Below, piece after piece: positions 1 to 8,369 of a stretch of 64,000 nt of DNA. This DNA comes from Nocardia blacklockiae (GTDB lineage Bacteria > Actinomycetota > Actinomycetes > Mycobacteriales > Mycobacteriaceae). The stretch covers positions 620,001 to 684,000 of the forward strand of contig NZ_JADLRJ010000002.1 of assembly GCF_015477355.1 (NCBI RefSeq). Direction: 5' to 3'. Each line of letters begins with the position of its first letter. The stretch's first letter is position 1. The notes beneath the pieces are model-generated. The model ran no database searches and had not been told where the DNA came from. It saw only the letters and a program-made list of their open reading frames with translations. Made by a program: the position numbers and the translations under genes.

Positions 1-1
1 C

Positions 2-355
2 GCGGTCCCCCACTTCCCCAACCTCTTCATGATGTACGGCCCCAACACCAACGTAGGCTCCGGCTCCATCATCTACATGCTCGAATCCCAGGCCCGCTAC
101 ATCCGCCAAGCCATCCACCACCTATCCACCCACCCCGGCCACTACCTCTCCCCCCGCCCCACCGCCGAACAGTCCTGGGACGCCTGGCTCCAAAACCGCC
201 TCAAAGACACGCCGTGGAATTTCTGCTCCAGCTGGTACCGCAACGCCTCCGGGCGGATCACCAACAACTGGCCGGGGGCTACGGTGCTCTACCGCTGGAA
301 GACCCGGCGGTTCGTTCCGGAGGAGTACGAGGTTGGGGTGGCGACCACCGCCTGA
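2..355 (+). CDS. Flavin-containing (Baeyer-Villiger type) monooxygenase, C-terminal part
   Basis: This is the last 117 codons of a gene that begins before the window. The segment NLFMMYGPNTN followed by GSGSIIYMLESQARYI is the conserved C-terminal signature of FAD/NADPH-dependent flavin monooxygenases and Baeyer-Villiger monooxygenases, where it closes over the flavin site. Downstream the protein has the usual Trp/Tyr-rich tail (FCSSWYRNASGRITNNWPG). Such enzymes insert oxygen into ketones or oxidise heteroatoms; the substrate cannot be told from this fragment. The stop is at 353-355. Positions 356-611 hold no convincing gene. Confidence 0.85.
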   Translation, partial: AVPHFPNLFMMYGPNTNVGSGSIIYMLESQARYIRQAIHHLSTHPGHYLSPRPTAEQSWDAWLQNRLKDTPWNFCSSWYRNASGRITNNWPGATVLYRWKTRRFVPEEYEVGVATTA

Positions 356-611
356 CCAGCCTTCCTCCGAGTGTCACCAGGGGTGGCGCCGCGGAACACC
401 CAACCTCCCCCGCACCACCCCACCCCTCCCTCACTAGCTCCCGCACCCGCGGCGCGGCCCGCGAACCGGTACGCCCGGACAGGACAACCGGAATCACAGC
501 ACGCAGAGGCCCCACCAAGCCGCCGCAGCCACAGCCCGCCGCCACAATGCCCCTGATCCCACCCCCACCCGGTAGACTCCGCCCAAGCCGGACCACACAG
601 TCGTCCGACCA

Positions 612-684
612 GCCCTCGTAGCTCAGGGGATAGAGCACCGCTCTCCTAAAGCGGGTGTCGCAGGTTCGAATCCTGCCGGGGGCA
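612..684 (+). tRNA. tRNA-Arg (anticodon CCU)
   Basis: A full cloverleaf can be drawn: acceptor GCCCTCG pairs with CGGGGGC, the D arm GCTC/GAGC, anticodon stem CCGCT/AGCGG around loop CTCCTAA (anticodon CCT), and T arm GCAGG/CCTGC with TTCGAAT. CCA is not encoded. The 3' half from 639 is part of the 48-bp repeat that borders the integrated element, so the functional tRNA gene is kept intact on the attL side by element-supplied sequence. Confidence 0.95.
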
Positions 685-686
685 CA
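639..686. repeat. attL: 48-bp direct repeat of the integrative element
   Basis: Bases 639-686 (tRNA-Arg from the anticodon stem to just past the 3' end) are repeated exactly at 10676-10723. This is the expected product of site-specific integration of an AICE into the 3' end of a tRNA gene. The integrase gene ends 15 bp away, which is the normal arrangement. Confidence 0.93.
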
Positions 687-700
687 AGAATTGCCGCAGG

Positions 701-1915
701 TCAGGCCGACTTCCGTTCCTGCTCGTCAAGCTCCACAACGCGGTCGGTACGCAGTGAGTACGCAGTGGCGAAGTCGGTACGCGCGGCATCGAGACGAGCA
801 GCCACGTCCTCGAGATCGTCGTCGAACAGGTCGGCATAGAAATCCAGCGTGGTGCTCGGCTTGTCGTGGCCCAGCATCCGTTGCAGTGCCAGCACCGACG
901 CACCTTGCGACACCGCGAGCGACGCGGCCGTGTGGCGCATCTCGTGCGGGGTGAAGCCTTCCAGCCCAGCCGCCTTCGCCGCCGCATTCCACCAGGAACG
1001 ACGCATGTTCCGCACCCGCAGCACAGCGCCTTGCGGAGACGTGAACACCTCGGTGTCGGGACGACGGCCCTTCAGGTGCTCAGTCAGCGGTTCAGCCAGG
1101 AACGCCGGGAACGGCACGCTACGGCGCTGGTGATCCTTCGGGGCCTTAGTGACCAGCACACCGTCCACCTCGGTGATGGTGCGCTCGATCTGTAGCCGCC
1201 GACGCTGCAAGGACACAGCCGACACCTGCAAGCCAGCCAGCTCCGCGAACCGGAGACCGCAATAGGCGAGCACCATCACCGTCAGCCAGTTACCGCCAGC
1301 GTGCTCAGCCAGCCGCTCGACCTCCACACCCGAGAGGTACCGGCGCTTGGCAAGGCGTTGCTTGGGTCGATCCACGGTCCCACAGGGATTCACGGCGATA
1401 CGCCGGGTGATCACCGCGTGGTCGCAGATCTGGGAGAACACACCAAGGTTCTTGCGTACGGTGCCACCGGCAGCGCCCGCCTTCACCTGCTCGTTGACCC
1501 ACTCCTGAATATCCTCGTGCGCGAGGTCGGCCAGGCGAACGTTGCCCCAGCGAGGCAGGATGTGGCCCTCGACAACCGACTTGTACCGCGAACGGGTCGA
1601 CTCCTCCCACGACGGATGACCGTCCAACCAGGATTTCGCCACCACCTCGACAGCCACCCGCCCCGCAGCAGGCGGAGCATGAACCCCGCTGACCACCGCC
1701 GCTGTCTGCCCATCCAGCCACGATTGCGCGTCGACCTTCCGGGCGAATCGCTTGGTGTGCTCCTGGCCGCGCCCGTCGACATACCTTGCGCGCCAACGCT
1801 TTCCCTTGCCGTGCAGCTTGGACGGAACACGTGACACCGTGCCGTCAGGCTGCCGTTCCTCCTTGGTCCAGAGGTCTTCGACACCCGCACGGCGATTCCG
1901 GCGTATCCCGCTCAC
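701..1915 (-). CDS. int: Tyrosine site-specific recombinase (AICE integrase)
   Basis: A 404-residue phage-type integrase that would recombine attP with the tRNA-Arg attB. The N-terminal region (about 30-80) is an AP2-like arm-binding segment, about 85-175 is the SAM-like core-binding domain, and the catalytic domain follows. The catalytic set is visible: R222 in YCGLRFAEL, a lysine in the TKAPK beta-hairpin (257 or 260), H324-x-x-R327 in HEMRH, H350 in MLGHDK and Y360 in DFYADL. Translation starts at GTG, which overlaps the TGA of the excisionase gene (GTGA), so the two are coupled. The 3' end abuts attL. Confidence 0.95.
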   Translation of the reverse strand: MSGIRRNRRAGVEDLWTKEERQPDGTVSRVPSKLHGKGKRWRARYVDGRGQEHTKRFARKVDAQSWLDGQTAAVVSGVHAPPAAGRVAVEVVAKSWLDGHPSWEESTRSRYKSVVEGHILPRWGNVRLADLAHEDIQEWVNEQVKAGAAGGTVRKNLGVFSQICDHAVITRRIAVNPCGTVDRPKQRLAKRRYLSGVEVERLAEHAGGNWLTVMVLAYCGLRFAELAGLQVSAVSLQRRRLQIERTITEVDGVLVTKAPKDHQRRSVPFPAFLAEPLTEHLKGRRPDTEVFTSPQGAVLRVRNMRRSWWNAAAKAAGLEGFTPHEMRHTAASLAVSQGASVLALQRMLGHDKPSTTLDFYADLFDDDLEDVAARLDAARTDFATAYSLRTDRVVELDEQERKSA

Positions 1916-2121
1916 GCCACATCACGAAGCGCCGCAGCTTCCTGTTCCTCGATCCACGCCAAGACAACGGACTTGCGCCAGACGCGCCGCCGGGCACCGA
2001 GCTTGAAACTGGCCGGGCCACGTCCCACGTGTGCCCACCAGCGCCAAGTGGCCTCAGGAATACCGGTCAACCGCTCGCAGTCCTTGGCCCGCAGATAGGT
2101 GTCCGTCTCGTCGTTGCTCAT
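1912..2121 (-). CDS. xis: Excisionase / helix-turn-helix DNA-binding protein
   Basis: A 69-residue protein with a MerR/AlpA-like winged helix: YLRAKDCERLTGIPEATWRWW followed by a basic wing KLGARRRVWRKS and WIEEQE. Proteins of this size next to an AICE integrase act as directionality factors that promote excision. It lies between the rep gene and int, overlapping int by 4 bp. Function is inferred from family and position. Confidence 0.85.
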   Translation of the reverse strand: MSNDETDTYLRAKDCERLTGIPEATWRWWAHVGRGPASFKLGARRRVWRKSVVLAWIEEQEAAALRDVA

Positions 2122-2135
2122 TGCCTTCTCCCTCT

Positions 2136-3824
2136 CTATGCCGCGATCGGTGTTGCCGAAAGTTGTTGCGGGTCAGGTGGACTAGCGCTCAGCCGGGCGG
2201 TTTCGTACTCGGCTCGCCATTTCAGCCGTTGAGCCACGGCGGCCATGATCAGGTGCTCTCGCGGCGGCACGTTCTTGTCGCCCGGTTCGGCGGGTTTCAC
2301 GATCAGCCGGGACGTGTCGGGTTTCTGAATGCCGACCTGGGCCAGGAGTTGCCGAACGAATTCGGCGCGGTCGGCCTTGTGGTCGGGCAGCGTCTTCCCG
2401 GTCCAGCGGCGAGACACCAGCACGCGGCGGCCGCGCAGGCCGAGGGTTTCGCGGCGGTGGGCTTTGCCCTTGCAGCGACCCGGCACCGTCTTGTCACTGG
2501 CGCCCTTCGGTGCGATGCCGTAGCGCAACCACACCCCGCACTGCGGAGAGCACGGAGTCCGCAGCAGCTCGGCATGCAGCCGGTCGTAGTGGTCGGCCGC
2601 CCGCGAAGTCTTGGGCTCGACCACCTCACTGATCGACTTGGTGAGGTACTTGGTCAGGTAGCCGACGTGCCGCGAGGCTTCCTGGGTGCCACCGAGCACA
2701 CCCTTCACATCCACCTGCGCACCGAACCGGACCACGTGCGCGGGCTCGAGGTGGTCCACCTCATCCATGCGGTCCATCACCTCGTCCCACGTAGGCAACG
2801 CCACCGCTCCCCCGGTTTCCGGGTCGGCCTGGTCCGGGTCGACGAAACGGCCGGCCGAATAGTCCCAGCGCGGCATGTGCCCGTCGCTGTAGCGCTCGTT
2901 GTCCGGGTCGAAGTGCGGCCACCACACCTGGTGGTAGGTCGCGGCCACGATCTGCCGAACAAGCGCCTTGGGGTCGGTACCGCGACTCGCCAGGTGAATG
3001 TGCGGGGCACCGCGACGCTGGGGTTCGACCGTGGCGAAGTACTGGATGTCACGCCCGGTCGCGCGCCGGTAGTTCTGCACCAGGCGGTCGAACAGCGCTG
3101 GGAAGAACATGATGTCGCGTGCCGCGCGCTGGTAGTCGTAGCTGTCCGGGTCGACCGGCGAGCCGTCCGGGAACACCTTGCCGTAGGAGGGCAGGGTCAC
3201 GGTGAGGAACGTCGAGGGCCGGTACTTGCCCGCGTACTGGCGGCCGATGGTGGACTTGTCGACCTTCTTGCGCGGCAGGTCCGGGACGTCCTGGCGGCGG
3301 CGGGTCGACCGTTTGCGCTCCGATTTCGGCGCGGGATCCAGCGCCGGAAGACGCCCGCGCACACCGGTAGCCCGCAGCTCCGCATCCAGATCGGCCACCA
3401 CTTCCCGGATGCCGTCCATGTCGTCCTGGTCGCCGCGCGCCTTGGCTTGCTGGTAGTCGTCCATCAGCCGGGCGCGGGTTTCGACCAGCTCGAGCTGTTG
3501 CCCGGTCGGGGTCCGCTCGGGGTCGACCGGTTCGGTCTCGATGTGCCAGCCCTCGTGCGCCTGCTGCACCCGCAACGCGCGAGCCTTCGCCGCACACGAC
3601 GGGCACACGCTCTCGAGCGTCGACTTGCACGGCGCACCAACATATTTCGACGTCCGAGTGTCGGGGTCGTAGGTGTACATCGGGATCGGCCGGCGGCACT
3701 CGCCGTGCTTGTCGGCAGCGACCTGGGCGATTTCGTACAGGTTCGGGATCGCGCGGCGGTCGGCGGCGGTTTCGCGGACACGGCCGAGGGAGGCCGTACC
3801 GGTGGCAGTCGGGTTGTCTGTCAT
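2136..3824 (-). CDS. Replication initiator protein (RepSA-like, HUH-type)
   Basis: A 562-residue replication initiator of actinobacterial plasmids and AICEs. The sequence GAPHIHLASRG (around residue 275) is an HxH metal-binding motif of the HUH type, and VGYLTKYLTKS (around residue 388) is the region expected to carry the catalytic tyrosine; it would nick the element's origin for rolling-circle replication after excision. Cysteine pairs near the N-terminus (CRRP, CKSTLESVCPSC) and at CSPQCG suggest zinc binding. The ATG at 3824 is preferred over the more upstream in-frame start at 3917 because it is preceded by GGGAGG. Confidence 0.88.
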   Translation of the reverse strand: MTDNPTATGTASLGRVRETAADRRAIPNLYEIAQVAADKHGECRRPIPMYTYDPDTRTSKYVGAPCKSTLESVCPSCAAKARALRVQQAHEGWHIETEPVDPERTPTGQQLELVETRARLMDDYQQAKARGDQDDMDGIREVVADLDAELRATGVRGRLPALDPAPKSERKRSTRRRQDVPDLPRKKVDKSTIGRQYAGKYRPSTFLTVTLPSYGKVFPDGSPVDPDSYDYQRAARDIMFFPALFDRLVQNYRRATGRDIQYFATVEPQRRGAPHIHLASRGTDPKALVRQIVAATYHQVWWPHFDPDNERYSDGHMPRWDYSAGRFVDPDQADPETGGAVALPTWDEVMDRMDEVDHLEPAHVVRFGAQVDVKGVLGGTQEASRHVGYLTKYLTKSISEVVEPKTSRAADHYDRLHAELLRTPCSPQCGVWLRYGIAPKGASDKTVPGRCKGKAHRRETLGLRGRRVLVSRRWTGKTLPDHKADRAEFVRQLLAQVGIQKPDTSRLIVKPAEPGDKNVPPREHLIMAAVAQRLKWRAEYETARLSASPPDPQQLSATPIAA

Positions 3825-3856
3825 GGTCTGGCCTCCCTCGGGTGGAGCGGTGGTGC

Positions 3857-4030
3857 TCACGCGGCGGTGTCGCCGTCCTGGCGGGTCGTGTCGAACAGGG
3901 TCAGCTGGTCGGGGCACTCCCAGCGCGGGAGGTCCTTGGCCTTGCCCGTCCGGCGGCGGGACTTGCGGACCTGGTCGGCGGCCGCCTGCACGATCGGGTT
4001 GATCTGCGCTGCCTGCTTTTTCGTCGTCAT
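3857..4030 (-). CDS. Small basic hypothetical protein of the AICE
   Basis: A 57-residue protein beginning MTTKKQAAQINPIV, with a basic centre (KSRRRTGKAKD) and an acidic end. It starts at an ATG that overlaps the stop of the gene before it by 4 bp and ends 32 bp before rep. No known domain is recognised. The operon position suggests an accessory role in replication or transfer. Confidence 0.65.
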   Translation of the reverse strand: MTTKKQAAQINPIVQAAADQVRKSRRRTGKAKDLPRWECPDQLTLFDTTRQDGDTAA

Positions 4031-4242
4031 GCCGCCCAGTCCCCGCCGTCGTCCAGGCCCTCGTCCCAGCCGGGGACGTGACCGGTTTCGGCCCACAGGT
4101 GCACCGCGAGGGAGACCGGATCGAAGCCGGAGCGCTCGTAGTGGCAGCGGCGGCGGGAACGGATATCGATCACGGCGTCGATCGCGTCCTCCTCCTGCTG
4201 CAAGGCGGTGTCGTGGTAGTCGCCGAACATGTTGTGCCGCAT
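4027..4242 (-). CDS. Small hypothetical protein of the AICE
   Basis: A 71-residue acidic protein (MRHNMFGDYHDTALQQEEDA...). The start at 4242 is chosen because it lies right after the previous gene's stop (4245) and is preceded by GAGGAGTAGCC; an upstream ATG in the same frame would overlap most of that gene. Its stop overlaps the next start by 4 bp. It contains SRRRCHYERSGFDPVSLAVHLW but no recognised domain. Confidence 0.6.
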   Translation of the reverse strand: MRHNMFGDYHDTALQQEEDAIDAVIDIRSRRRCHYERSGFDPVSLAVHLWAETGHVPGWDEGLDDGGDWAA

Positions 4243-4244
4243 GG

Positions 4245-4565
4245 CTACTCCTCGATTTCGGTGCAGTTGATGCCGCACGTCGTGCAGACGTGGGAACGGT
4301 TCTTGTCCCCCAGCGGCCAGCGGCGCGGCTCGGGGAAGGTGTGGCCGAACTCGGCGCAGCGGGCCGACGCGACACAGCCGTCGCACAGCACCTTGTCGCC
4401 GTCATAGACCCAGCCCACCCCGGCACCACGACCGGTGATGTAGGCGATCGCCTCATGCACCGAGGCGAAACACAGCTGGTCAAAAGCGGTCTCGCTGTAG
4501 CGGTCCCCGCAGCCGTCACAGTTGACGACCACATGCGCCTGAGTGACGAATCCGGTGTGGTTCAT
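4245..4565 (-). CDS. Cysteine-rich, probable zinc-binding AICE protein
   Basis: A 106-residue protein with three CxxC-like pairs: CDGCGDRY near residue 16, CDGCVASARC near residue 61 and CTTCGINC near the C-terminus. These would form two small zinc ribbons. Its start overlaps the stop of the transfer ATPase gene by 4 bp (ATGA). Proteins of this kind are common short passengers in AICE transfer operons; the role is unknown. Confidence 0.7.
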   Translation of the reverse strand: MNHTGFVTQAHVVVNCDGCGDRYSETAFDQLCFASVHEAIAYITGRGAGVGWVYDGDKVLCDGCVASARCAEFGHTFPEPRRWPLGDKNRSHVCTTCGINCTEIEE

Positions 4566-5872
4566 GCCGCCACCAACCCGCCGTCATCGTCACCGAGGTC
4601 GTCCGGGTCGAAATCGCTGTAGTCCGCCTGAGGCGAGAAATCGGGCTCCGGCCGGGCGTACAGCTCGACAATCCGGTCGATGTCGTCGTTGGACACCCAG
4701 AACGCGCGCACCCGCACGAACTCCGCCGTCCCGTCCTCACCGACGTAACCGACACCCGGGGTGGCATCGGAGATCTCGTCGCAGCGAGCACCCCGAGCGC
4801 GGGAGCCCTGCCCGTGCACCATGGCCGTCTGTGTCGGCTCATCGAGACGCAGGCCGATGCGGACCGGGAACAGCTGCCGGTTCGGCATCGTCTCCTTCGA
4901 CGGATCCTGTAGCGCCGCAACCACTCCCACCGCCGCCGCACGACCCTGCGACAGCAGCACCCCGGTCAGTTGCCGGAACAACTCCTGCTGCTCCCGGGTC
5001 GCATACGACGACAACGCGGCCGCCTCATCGATCACGATCAGGACCAGCGGCGCGTCCGGGGTCGGGACATGTTTGCGCACACCGGTTTCCCGCATCCGGG
5101 CCAGCCGCTCGCGCATCACCTCGACGGCTTCGCCCAGCATGGCGAGGATGCCGTCGATGTCCCACTCGAACCGCACCCACAGCCGCTCACCACGCCCGAA
5201 CTCCGCGCCGCCCTTGGGATCGGCCAGCCACACGTCCACCAGGCCGTCACGGATCGCGGGACCGATACCGGCGATGAGCGACCACAGCACCGAGCCCTTG
5301 CCCGAGCCCGTCGCGCCCGCCAGCAGGATGTGGGCGTAGAGCACCCGCAGCAGCCAGGCGTCACCGAGTTCGGTCACCCCGACCGGGACCGCCTCCAGGT
5401 CCACGCCGTTGTGGACCGCCACCGGCACCGTTGCCGGAGCAGCGAGAGTGTCGTGCACCCTCACCTGAAGACGGATGAATCCCGGGTCGGGTGCCGACAC
5501 TGTGACCTTCGGCACCCCCAGGAAACCCGCGAGATCGGCCAAGACCTGCTCGTCATCGAACCGGCGCAGTTTCTTGTGCACCACCGGTTGCAGCTCGACA
5601 TCCAGCCCGTACGGGGCATAGGCCAGATCGATCAGGACCGGGAACCCGACCTCCGGCGAACCCAGCCCCAGCGAGGCCCACAACAAGCCGCCCTGCAACG
5701 GGTCACACAGCGTGAACACCGCCAGCCGCAACGGCGCGGGAGCCTGCCGGGCATGGTCCTCGGCCGTCATCTCTTTCGGGACCCGGATCCGGGACCAGGT
5801 GAACATGCGCGCCGCGAACCCCAGAGCACCGGCCGCAGCGACCGCGTACGGGACCACCGTCGTCACCGTCAT
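4562..5872 (-). CDS. FtsK/SpoIIIE-like conjugal DNA transfer ATPase (Tra)
   Basis: A 436-residue DNA-pumping ATPase. Walker A is GATGSGKGS at about residues 185-193 and Walker B is LVLIVIDEAAAL at about 275-286. A hydrophobic N-terminus (VVPYAVAAAGALGFAARMF) gives one membrane anchor. Proteins of this type form a hexamer that moves double-stranded DNA from donor to recipient mycelium and are the only protein strictly needed for AICE transfer. The gene overlaps both neighbours by 4 bp. Confidence 0.9.
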   Translation of the reverse strand: MTVTTVVPYAVAAAGALGFAARMFTWSRIRVPKEMTAEDHARQAPAPLRLAVFTLCDPLQGGLLWASLGLGSPEVGFPVLIDLAYAPYGLDVELQPVVHKKLRRFDDEQVLADLAGFLGVPKVTVSAPDPGFIRLQVRVHDTLAAPATVPVAVHNGVDLEAVPVGVTELGDAWLLRVLYAHILLAGATGSGKGSVLWSLIAGIGPAIRDGLVDVWLADPKGGAEFGRGERLWVRFEWDIDGILAMLGEAVEVMRERLARMRETGVRKHVPTPDAPLVLIVIDEAAALSSYATREQQELFRQLTGVLLSQGRAAAVGVVAALQDPSKETMPNRQLFPVRIGLRLDEPTQTAMVHGQGSRARGARCDEISDATPGVGYVGEDGTAEFVRVRAFWVSNDDIDRIVELYARPEPDFSPQADYSDFDPDDLGDDDGGLVAA

Positions 5873-6525
5873 CGCGCACCTCCTACAGGAACAGCGATCG
5901 GCAACAACTGCTGCTCAGGTCGCTGAGAACGAATCGCCGACACCGACGCCACCGGAGCAGCAGCCGGAACCGACGCAGGAACAGGAATCGAATCCGCCTG
6001 TGCCGCAGCCGCTTCCACGACAGACTCAGGCACGGCCATTTCGGACGCCACCGGCTTCACAGGCTCGATGGACTCGACAGGTTCCGGATCGGCCAGCACA
6101 ACCGCGGACGGGTCATGCTGGGCGGCACGGAACAACACCGCCAGACCGTGGGTATCGACCAGCAGCGAAACCGGGGCGATCGCGGCCACCACCGCGCACA
6201 ACCACGACGGCAACGGCTGACCGGCAGCCACAGCGTGAATGCTGTTGCCCGCCACCGACACCAGCGCACCCACCACCAGAACCCGAATGAAGAACTTCCG
6301 CTCCGGCGACTTCGCCAGCACCAAAGCGCCGGCCGTTGCCTGAACGATCGTGCCGTCGATGATCAACGGGAACAGCCACGCATCCGACGCCGGAACATGC
6401 GCCAGCACCGCCAGATCCCGCAAGGTGGCGAACGACAAGCGGAACGCGGCAGCGCCGACGCCCACGATCACCAGGACCGCGAACACCCGCGCTACACGCA
6501 TCCCCCGCTCAGGCGTGAACATCAC
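5869..6525 (-). CDS. DUF2637 membrane protein (spreading-type)
   Basis: A 218-residue integral membrane protein. The segment SFATLRDLAVLAHVPASDAW followed by LFPLIIDGTIVQATAGALVLA is the DUF2637 signature. Four hydrophobic segments lie at about 13-30, 46-70, 81-98 and 105-130, and then a Pro/Ala/Glu-rich cytoplasmic tail. DUF2637 proteins sit beside transfer ATPases in actinomycete plasmids and are thought to help spread the element inside mycelium. Its stop overlaps the transfer gene start by 4 bp. Confidence 0.85.
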   Translation of the reverse strand: MMFTPERGMRVARVFAVLVIVGVGAAAFRLSFATLRDLAVLAHVPASDAWLFPLIIDGTIVQATAGALVLAKSPERKFFIRVLVVGALVSVAGNSIHAVAAGQPLPSWLCAVVAAIAPVSLLVDTHGLAVLFRAAQHDPSAVVLADPEPVESIEPVKPVASEMAVPESVVEAAAAQADSIPVPASVPAAAPVASVSAIRSQRPEQQLLPIAVPVGGAR

Positions 6526-6761
6526 GCCACGTCCGACCGATCCGACGCGCCCGGGTCACGCCCGAGGCCCATCGGCACCATCCCCAGCGGCTGCTGACGG
6601 GTCAGGAACTCGTCCTCGACACGACCGGCCCAGTGCTCCAGCATGTCGACCCGCTCCATCAACGCCAGCACCTTGCCGACACCGAAACCGGCCACGAGCA
6701 CCAGCCACGACACCGCCAGCGTCACGGTCGCCCACTCGGCCAACTGCTCGACACCCATCAC
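6522..6761 (-). CDS. Small membrane protein of the AICE transfer operon
   Basis: A 79-residue protein with one hydrophobic segment (VTLAVSWLVLVAGFGVGKVLAL, about 12-34) and a soluble tail. It sits between the DUF2637 gene and another short gene with 4-bp overlaps on both sides, the classic setting of Spd-type spreading proteins. No other domain is seen. Confidence 0.7.
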   Translation of the reverse strand: MMGVEQLAEWATVTLAVSWLVLVAGFGVGKVLALMERVDMLEHWAGRVEDEFLTRQQPLGMVPMGLGRDPGASDRSDVA

Positions 6762-7018
6762 GCCACCGACCTCTCGGCCGCGACCCGCTCCGCCGCATCA
6801 TGCAGCATCACGATGTTCACCAGCGCACCGGCGAGCATCCTCGCCTCCGCAATCGTCATCCCGAGGTAGGACCGCGAACCGGTGGTGCCGCCGCCCAGCT
6901 CGATACGGACGTAAGCAGGCTGCGAATGCCCGTCGATCCGATGGGCCGGGTCATAGTGCACGTCCAGGCCATCCAGCCCGGAGGAATTGAACACGTCGAT
7001 GTAGGCCATGACGATCAC
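6758..7018 (-). CDS. Conserved AICE hypothetical protein
   Basis: An 86-residue soluble protein (MIVMAYIDVFNSSGLDGLDV...). It has a mixed beta/alpha pattern ending in a helix TIAEARMLAGALVNIVMLHDA. It overlaps both neighbouring genes by 4 bp, so it belongs to the transfer operon. I do not recognise the family; an in-frame ATG four codons in is an alternative start. Confidence 0.65.
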   Translation of the reverse strand: MIVMAYIDVFNSSGLDGLDVHYDPAHRIDGHSQPAYVRIELGGGTTGSRSYLGMTIAEARMLAGALVNIVMLHDAAERVAAERSVA

Positions 7019-7464
7019 GCCGCCTTGTCGCCACGGGCCGGACGCGAGGCACCGACGTCGTTCGGCGGCACCTTCGCCCCCGAGTTATCGCCGACGATGC
7101 CCGTCGCACGAACCGTCCAGCCGATGGTCTTGAACTCACCCTGACCGGTCATCTTCGGCTGCAAGGTGACGTTCTCCAGCTCGACCGCCCGCATACCCGG
7201 CAACACCTCCGGATTCACCGGAACCGGAGCCACATCCGCCAGGAAGATCACCTGAACGCTGGACTTCTTCGGGTTCGTCTCCGACGGGTCGGTGCACGTG
7301 GCCTTCCACTGCCGCTTGCCCGTCAGCGGGTCCACCTTCTGGCGGGCCGGGGCGTTGCGGTTGGCGTTGTACTCCGTGTCCGGCTCGATCTCGCCGACCA
7401 GCACGAGCCCCTTCTCGAACGCTTCGTTGAACGCGACGTTGAAACGCAGATCCTTGAGAGCCAT
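7015..7464 (-). CDS. First gene of the AICE transfer operon, unknown function
   Basis: A 149-residue protein starting MALKDLRFNVAFNEAF. The ATG at 7464 follows a strong AAGGAGG ribosome site 6 bases upstream, so it is preferred over an in-frame start at 7512 that would lie inside the operator. The size and beta-rich pattern (GLVLVGEIEPDTEY, QVIFLADVAPVPV, ELENVTLQPKMTG) resemble small proteins at the head of AICE operons, possibly OB-fold like, but no motif proves this. It is the promoter-proximal gene and faces the GntR repressor gene. Confidence 0.7.
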   Translation of the reverse strand: MALKDLRFNVAFNEAFEKGLVLVGEIEPDTEYNANRNAPARQKVDPLTGKRQWKATCTDPSETNPKKSSVQVIFLADVAPVPVNPEVLPGMRAVELENVTLQPKMTGQGEFKTIGWTVRATGIVGDNSGAKVPPNDVGASRPARGDKAA

Positions 7465-7497
7465 GCTTCCTCCTTGTTGGTCTTCATGGGCACCGAT

Positions 7498-7513
7498 TTT
7501 GTTGCTCAACAAA
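7498..7513. promoter_or_regulatory. Operator 1 for the KorSA-like repressor
   Basis: TTTGTTGCTCAACAAA is a palindrome with 7-base arms. It lies just upstream of the transfer operon start. Related copies occur at 7528-7541 and 7559-7572, and all lie between the divergent genes 7464 and 7587, which is where GntR-type repressors of AICEs bind. Confidence 0.7.
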
Positions 7514-7527
7514 CCGGCATGGAACTA

Positions 7528-7541
7528 TTATTAAGCAACAA
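7528..7541. promoter_or_regulatory. Operator 2 (half-conserved) for the KorSA-like repressor
   Basis: TTATTAAGCAACAA keeps the right arm CAACAA of the other two copies and a weaker left arm. Its start is 29 bp from operator 1 and 31 bp from operator 3, near three helical turns, so repressor dimers could line up on one face. Confidence 0.5.
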
Positions 7542-7558
7542 AGCGTTGGTCGTCAAGA

Positions 7559-7572
7559 TTGTTCATCAACAA
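7559..7572. promoter_or_regulatory. Operator 3 for the KorSA-like repressor
   Basis: TTGTTCATCAACAA matches operator 1 at all outer positions and lies 14 bp before the repressor ATG. A repressor bound here would block its own gene, giving autoregulation. Confidence 0.65.
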
Positions 7573-7586
7573 AGTTGGGAGTCCCG

Positions 7587-8369
7587 ATGCCTCCGCCCAC
7601 GATTTGGCGAGACATAGCCTCTGACCTGCGCCGTCGCGTAGATTCAGGCGAGTGGTCAGCCGGTGACCGGCTACCATCGGTCCGCGAGCTGATGGAGCAG
7701 TACGGGACGCCCACGCAGGCCGCTCTCGTCCGCGCCATCGGAGCGCTCGCGAACGAAGGCGTCTTGCTCACCGATCCCAACGCCCCGCGCCGAGGCGTCC
7801 GAGTCCGTGCGCGCACCAAGCTTGCTCGTCCCATCGACCAGAACTTCGCCGCGTTCGCCAGCACCGGGGACCGCACTCTCGAGCAGATCCACAACGGAGA
7901 TCTTGACGGCGATGCCAAGTTCGACGTCGAAACCGACTACAGCCGCGAGCCCGCGTCAAACGTCACCGATACGCTCAGCAAAGAGCTGGGTGACGAAACG
8001 GTTTTGGTTCGCCGTTTTCGTTACCTGCTCAAAGGGACACCTCACCAGGTCATGTGGTCTCGAATGTCCGATCGCATCGCACAAAGGGCAGGGCTGAATT
8101 CAATTGAGGATGAAAAACCGGGTAAATCCACCGAAACCTGGTTGCAGGAGGCTGGAGTCGAACCTCACCACATTTCGATGACTATCGAGTCACGGCTACC
8201 GACGCCCGATGAAGCTGCTTTTCTTGCAATGCCGACAGCACTACCGGTCATGGTTCGCAAACGTACCGTCATCGACAAGAACGGAGTACCAGTCGAGGCA
8301 AGCACGAGTCTCGTAGTCGCTGACCAAATTATCTATACTGCCGAATTCGATTTGGAAAGCCCATGCTGA
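7587..8369 (+). CDS. GntR-family repressor with UTRA domain (KorSA-like)
   Basis: A 260-residue regulator. Residues about 5-70 form the GntR winged helix (TIWRDIASDLRRRVDSGEW ... GDRLPSVRELMEQYGT ... ALANEGVLL), and about 95-255 a UTRA ligand domain (ETVLVRRFRYLLKGTP, VMVRKRTVIDKNGVPVEAS). In pSAM2-type elements such a protein silences transfer and replication genes. The ATG at 7587 is preferred to a TTG at 7575 because GGGAG lies 5 bases before it. The gene diverges from the transfer operon across the three operators and overlaps the next gene by 7 bp. Confidence 0.87.
   Translation: MPPPTIWRDIASDLRRRVDSGEWSAGDRLPSVRELMEQYGTPTQAALVRAIGALANEGVLLTDPNAPRRGVRVRARTKLARPIDQNFAAFASTGDRTLEQIHNGDLDGDAKFDVETDYSREPASNVTDTLSKELGDETVLVRRFRYLLKGTPHQVMWSRMSDRIAQRAGLNSIEDEKPGKSTETWLQEAGVEPHHISMTIESRLPTPDEAAFLAMPTALPVMVRKRTVIDKNGVPVEASTSLVVADQIIYTAEFDLESPC

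Noticed and set aside
2031-4622. 863-codon open frame on the plus strand
   Set aside because: It is antisense to rep and the short AICE genes, whose motifs and ribosome sites are clear. Long antisense frames are usual in high-GC DNA.
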